7,285 nucleotides of DNA from JBMNRY01 sp050944915 (GTDB lineage: Bacteria > Bacillota > Limnochordia > JAAZLZ01), in contig JBMNRY010000096.1 of assembly GCA_050944915.1 (NCBI GenBank), positions 1 through 7,285 of the forward strand, in the 5' to 3' direction. Position numbers and translations under genes: made by a program. Shown here piece by piece: positions 5,114 to 7,285 of the stretch. The number at the start of each line of letters is the position of its first letter. Within the stretch, counting starts at the first letter, position 1. The notes beneath the pieces were generated by a model, which worked only from the letters and a program-made list of their open reading frames with translations, searched no databases and was not told the origin of the DNA.

Positions 5114-6033
5114 GATTTACTTTCCCCCCAAGGATGGTCATGGAATGGTCCGTCGACCAAACCTTTGTAACTAGGGTGGCGCAGTAACCCTTCCGGGGTC
5201 AACTCCAGGTAGTTGACTTGACATACAAGATCCGGTCGGACCCAGCGGGCCTGACGGGACACATCCTTAGGAAGGCCTTGCAGAGGCGGTTTTTCCCCAG
5301 GCCGGAAGAGATCAAGAAGTCTATCTTTCTCTCGGTGGCTAAAACCGCTGCCTACATTGCCGATATAGCGCCAGGTATTTCTCCAGGGAGCACCAAGGAT
5401 CAGGGAGGCAAAACCGCCCATCCCCGGTAGATACCCGAAGATGGTTAAATTAATTTTCTGGACGACTTTGCATTTTAGCCAGTAACGACTCCTTTGGCCC
5501 GATAAGTAGGGGCTGGTTTTCTCCTTGGCCACTATTCCTTCTAAGCCCCTTTGGGCCACGAGACGGAAATATTCTAGTCCATGGGTGGAGATATGTTCGC
5601 TGATGACTAGATGAGAGGCTCCTTCGGTTTTTCCCAGGAGGGCTTTTCTTTCAAGCAAAGGCCATGGGCGTAGATCCTTTTTCTGCCACAGGACATCGAA
5701 GGCGATAAATAGGACCGGGTAGTCTTGAATCTGCTTGGGGTTAGGTTTGATCTGGAAATTTCGCCGTTGGAGATGGTAGAAGGATGGTTTGCCTTTCACC
5801 AGACAGACGATTTCTCCGTCGATGATAGTCTCCCGGGGCCAATGGCGGTGGAGGGAGGCCAGTTCCGGGTAACGGGGGGTGAGTTCCCGACCTTGTCGGC
5901 TGTAGAGGGTGGTGCCTCCATCGAGGCAGGCTAGGGCTCTGATCCCGTCCCATTTGATTTCGAAAACATGGTCAGGAGAATCGAAGGGCCCACTGGGATA
6001 AGCCAACATAGGCCTTAGATCTAAAGGAAGCAT
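5110..6033 (-). CDS. ligD: ATP-dependent DNA ligase, LigD ligase-domain type (stand-alone)
   Basis: A 307-residue ATP-dependent ligase that seals breaks in the Ku-dependent end-joining pathway. Nucleotidyltransferase motifs in order: I, FEIKWDGIRA with the adenylated Lys27; Ia, YSRQGRELT (Ser45-Arg46); III, IIDGEIVCL (Asp72, Gly73, Glu74); IIIa, FIAFDVLW (109-116); IV, EGIVAKEKTSPY (165-176); V, YWLKCK with Lys187 and Lys189. The OB-fold follows from about residue 195 (TIFGYLPG, YIGNVGSGF) and ends with the usual LTPEGLLRHPSYKGL. No phosphoesterase or polymerase domain is fused. The ATG at 6033 has GGAGGT (6041-6046) 7 nt upstream, lying across the ku stop codon, and the gap to ku is 5 nt. 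The downstream polymerase gene overlaps by 4 nt. Because LigD is split here into two genes, both could be given the symbol ligD. Confidence 0.95.
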   Translation of the reverse strand: MLPLDLRPMLAYPSGPFDSPDHVFEIKWDGIRALACLDGGTTLYSRQGRELTPRYPELASLHRHWPRETIIDGEIVCLVKGKPSFYHLQRRNFQIKPNPKQIQDYPVLFIAFDVLWQKKDLRPWPLLERKALLGKTEGASHLVISEHISTHGLEYFRLVAQRGLEGIVAKEKTSPYLSGQRSRYWLKCKVVQKINLTIFGYLPGMGGFASLILGAPWRNTWRYIGNVGSGFSHREKDRLLDLFRPGEKPPLQGLPKDVSRQARWVRPDLVCQVNYLELTPEGLLRHPSYKGLVDGPFHDHPWGESKS

Positions 6034-6038
6034 TCTGT

Positions 6039-6821
6039 CTACCTCCGCAGGGCTGGTTCTTTGGTGGCCCGCAGGCTGGCCTCCAGGGCAGCCATAAGAT
6101 CCAAGACTTCTTCCTTGGGAGATTCTTGGGGGATGGTGGTTTCGCGACCTTGAATCTTATTTTCGATTACTTCTAGGAGAGCTTGCTGATACTCATTCTG
6201 ATATTTTTCCGGCTGGAAGGTTGTCGAAAGGTTCTCGATGATTTCCAGGGCCATTTGCAGTTCCCGTTGGTCCAGTTCTACATGGCCTAACCCCGTCAAT
6301 TGGGATACATCCCGCACTTCTTGGGCGAAAAACATCGTTTCTAGGGCCAGGGCCTGGTCGTATACCCGCAAGGCAGCCAATACTTCCTTGCTCCTGATGA
6401 CCACCTTGGCGATGGCGACTTTCTCTGCCCTTTCCATGGCTTTTAACAGGAGGTAATAGGGTTTGCGGCTTCCTTCCAGAGGTTCCAAATAATAGGTTTT
6501 ATCGTAATAGACGGGATCGATCTCCGCTAGTTGGGTGAAATCCAAAATATTAATAGCCTTCGTCTCGGGCCCAGGCAATTCTTCGAAATCTTCTTCGGTC
6601 ATGGGGACATATTCCCCGGGGGTGAATTCATAGGCCCGCACCAGTTGTTCTGAGGGCACTTCCCGACCACATTGGGGGCAGAATTTTTGGTATTTGATGG
6701 GCGTCGAGCAGGGCTGGTGCAGATATTTAAATTTAAGATCCTGCCTTTGGGTAGCTGTGTACATGCGGACAGGAATGTTAACGAGGCCGAAGCTTATCGA
6801 ACCCTTCCACATACTGCGCAT
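6039..6821 (-). CDS. ku: Ku protein, non-homologous end joining
   Basis: A 260-residue bacterial Ku, which forms a homodimeric ring on DNA ends and recruits the LigD-type ligase and polymerase encoded just downstream. The N-terminus MRSMWKGSISFGLVNIPVRM is the classic Ku opening; KYLHQPCSTPIKYQKFCPQC (Cys38, Cys48, Cys51) is the short cysteine-containing segment usual in bacterial Ku; the beta-barrel and bridge region follows (VPSEQLVRAYEFTPGEYV, INILDFTQLAEIDPVYYDKT). The short basic tail ends LRATKEPALRR. I chose ATG at 6821 because GGAGG (6830-6834) is 8 nt upstream and the family start matches; a GTG at 6830 would add three residues but overlaps the SD. In Bacillus subtilis the corresponding ykoV/ykoU genes are sigma-G controlled and used during germination; the adjoining SASP genes suggest the same stage here. 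It is the first gene of the minus-strand run. Confidence 0.97.
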   Translation of the reverse strand: MRSMWKGSISFGLVNIPVRMYTATQRQDLKFKYLHQPCSTPIKYQKFCPQCGREVPSEQLVRAYEFTPGEYVPMTEEDFEELPGPETKAINILDFTQLAEIDPVYYDKTYYLEPLEGSRKPYYLLLKAMERAEKVAIAKVVIRSKEVLAALRVYDQALALETMFFAQEVRDVSQLTGLGHVELDQRELQMALEIIENLSTTFQPEKYQNEYQQALLEVIENKIQGRETTIPQESPKEEVLDLMAALEASLRATKEPALRR

Positions 6822-6829
6822 CTCCACCA

Positions 6830-6837
6830 CCTCCCCT
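6830..6837 (-). promoter_or_regulatory. Ribosome binding site fixing the ku start
   Basis: AGGGGAGG on the minus strand, 8 nt before the ATG at 6821. The GTG codons at 6830 and 6827 overlap or touch the site and are therefore poor starts. Confidence 0.7.
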
Positions 6838-6938
6838 TTTAGAATTTACGAAAGGAGATGGGGCTAAACAAGCATTATTCGCCATGGAACTGGGCAAAGG
6901 GGACTACCAGGCGGAATATAGTTTAGATATAGCGGGAT
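6838..6938. promoter_or_regulatory. Divergent intergenic region between ku and the greA-like gene
   Basis: This stretch must hold the start signals for both directions. For ku, TTGTTT (6871-6866) and TAAATT (6848-6843) with 17-nt spacing form a weak housekeeping-like pair; no convincing sigma-G pair (GHATR/CATNNTA at 17-18 nt) was found, though GAATA occurs. On the plus strand TATAGT (6917-6922) could be a -10 but no good -35 precedes it. An open frame reading MELGKGDYQAEYSLDIAG ends at 6940 but lacks a suitable SD. Confidence 0.25.
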
Positions 6939-6954
6939 AGGGGGTGCCCAGGTC

Positions 6955-7285
6955 TTGGTGGAAGAGGATGTTTTAACATGGGACGGAGTAATGGAAATCG
7001 AGAGGGAACTGGAACATTTACGGGTGGTAGCTCGACGCCGGATCGCGGCGAGAATAAAAGATGCCCTCGGTTTTGGGGATGCTTGGGAAAACCCCGAATA
7101 TTTGGCGGCGAAGCATGAACAGGCTTTTATTGAAGGACGTATTTCGACCCTCGAAGGGGTCCTGCGGAAAGCGAAGATTATTCGCCAGGAAAGTCTGCGC
7201 TTCGATCGGGTAGAAATCGGCTCTTGGGTTAAGTTATACGATGTGGAGGCCAACGAGGAGTGTTGTTACCGTATTGTCGGTTCTT
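6955..7285 (+). CDS. greA: GreA/GreB-family transcription elongation (transcript cleavage) factor, 3' end cut by window
   Basis: The first 110 codons of a Gre factor, which enters the secondary channel of RNA polymerase and stimulates cleavage of backtracked RNA. The N-terminal coiled coil begins VLTWDGVMEIERELEHL; the tip carries FGDAWENPEYLAAKHEQ, with Asp42 and Glu45 equivalent to the catalytic Asp41 and Glu44 of E. coli GreA. FIEGRISTLEGVL follows, and the FKBP-like C-terminal domain begins at about VEIGSWVKLYD. The proposed start is TTG at 6955: AGGGGG (6939-6944) lies 10 nt upstream, an in-frame stop at 6919-6921 limits the frame, and the Gly of TWDG then falls at residue 11 against residue 10 in E. 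coli. GTG at 6958 is an alternative; ATG 6991 would lose the conserved first strand. Odd: a Cys-Cys pair (EECCYRIVGS) where most relatives have non-cysteine residues. Whether this is the main GreA or a paralog cannot be told. Confidence 0.88.
   Translation, partial: MVEEDVLTWDGVMEIERELEHLRVVARRRIAARIKDALGFGDAWENPEYLAAKHEQAFIEGRISTLEGVLRKAKIIRQESLRFDRVEIGSWVKLYDVEANEECCYRIVGS

Noticed and set aside
6013..6023. Palindrome TTAGATCTAA near the ligase start as an operator
   Set aside because: It lies within the first codons of the ligase gene, in the middle of an operon, and matches no operator I know.
6843..6871. TTGTTT-17-TAAATT as a firm ku promoter
   Set aside because: Only about half of the -35 and two thirds of the -10 consensus match, and the start site would fall on the SD; kept only as a weak remark in the intergenic entry.
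6858..6926. Plus-strand 23-codon frame after AAAGGAG in the ku-greA gap
   Set aside because: The ATG directly abuts the SD-like sequence (1-nt spacing), the frame is short, and the peptide resembles nothing I recognise.
6842..6940. Open frame reading into MELGKGDYQAEYSLDIAG just before the greA-like gene
   Set aside because: Its composition looks protein-like, but the only ATG (6884) has no SD at a usable distance and the frame is cut by a stop; it could be a remnant, but this is not supportable from one sequence.
6864..7253. 129-codon minus-strand frame opposite the greA-like gene
   Set aside because: Shadow of a clear Gre coding frame; serine/arginine-rich translation with no recognisable domain.

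Overview
The window looks like a chromosomal segment of an endospore-forming, Gram-positive bacterium (Bacillota, probably an anaerobic clostridial lineage). Two small acid-soluble spore proteins, a DUF1657 protein, strong GGAGG-type ribosome binding sites, frequent GTG/TTG starts and moderately high GC all point that way. I cannot name the genus.

Layout. Positions 1-3430 (+ strand) form a tight four-gene operon: the 3' part of a NikR-type nickel-responsive repressor, an RseC/MucC-like two-helix membrane protein with an N-terminal cysteine cluster, a GlcD-type FAD-linked 2-hydroxyacid dehydrogenase, and its GlcF-type iron-sulfur partner. The junctions are 11 nt apart or overlapping. Positions 3427-6821 (- strand) read from right to left as ku, a stand-alone LigD-type ATP-dependent DNA ligase, a stand-alone LigD-type polymerase/primase, an SspF-like SASP, a classical alpha/beta-type SASP and a DUF1657 protein. 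ku, ligase and polymerase are coupled (5-nt gap, then an ATGA overlap). After a 67-nt gap carrying a sigma-G-like promoter and a hairpin, the spore genes follow. From 6955 (+ strand, running off the window) there is a GreA-type transcript cleavage factor, divergent from ku.

How it fits together. The minus-strand block encodes both ways a spore can care for its genome: SASPs that coat and protect DNA, and a minimal non-homologous end-joining set (Ku, ligase, polymerase) that can repair breaks when a germinating spore has only one chromosome copy. The LigD functions are split over two proteins and no LigD phosphoesterase domain is present here. The plus-strand operon is a redox/carbon module, oxidation of glycolate or D-lactate, under or beside a nickel sensor.

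Most worth a second look: the NHEJ-SASP synteny; a 12-bp perfect hairpin inside the tail of the SspF-like gene directly before the next gene's ribosome binding site; a promoter/SD/start overlap that makes the SspF-like start ambiguous; and the absence of a recognisable plus-strand terminator after glcF until 4145-4189, which would let glc transcripts run antisense through all three spore genes. No mobile element, CRISPR array, tRNA or rRNA was seen, and no gene-free stretch exceeds 300 bases.
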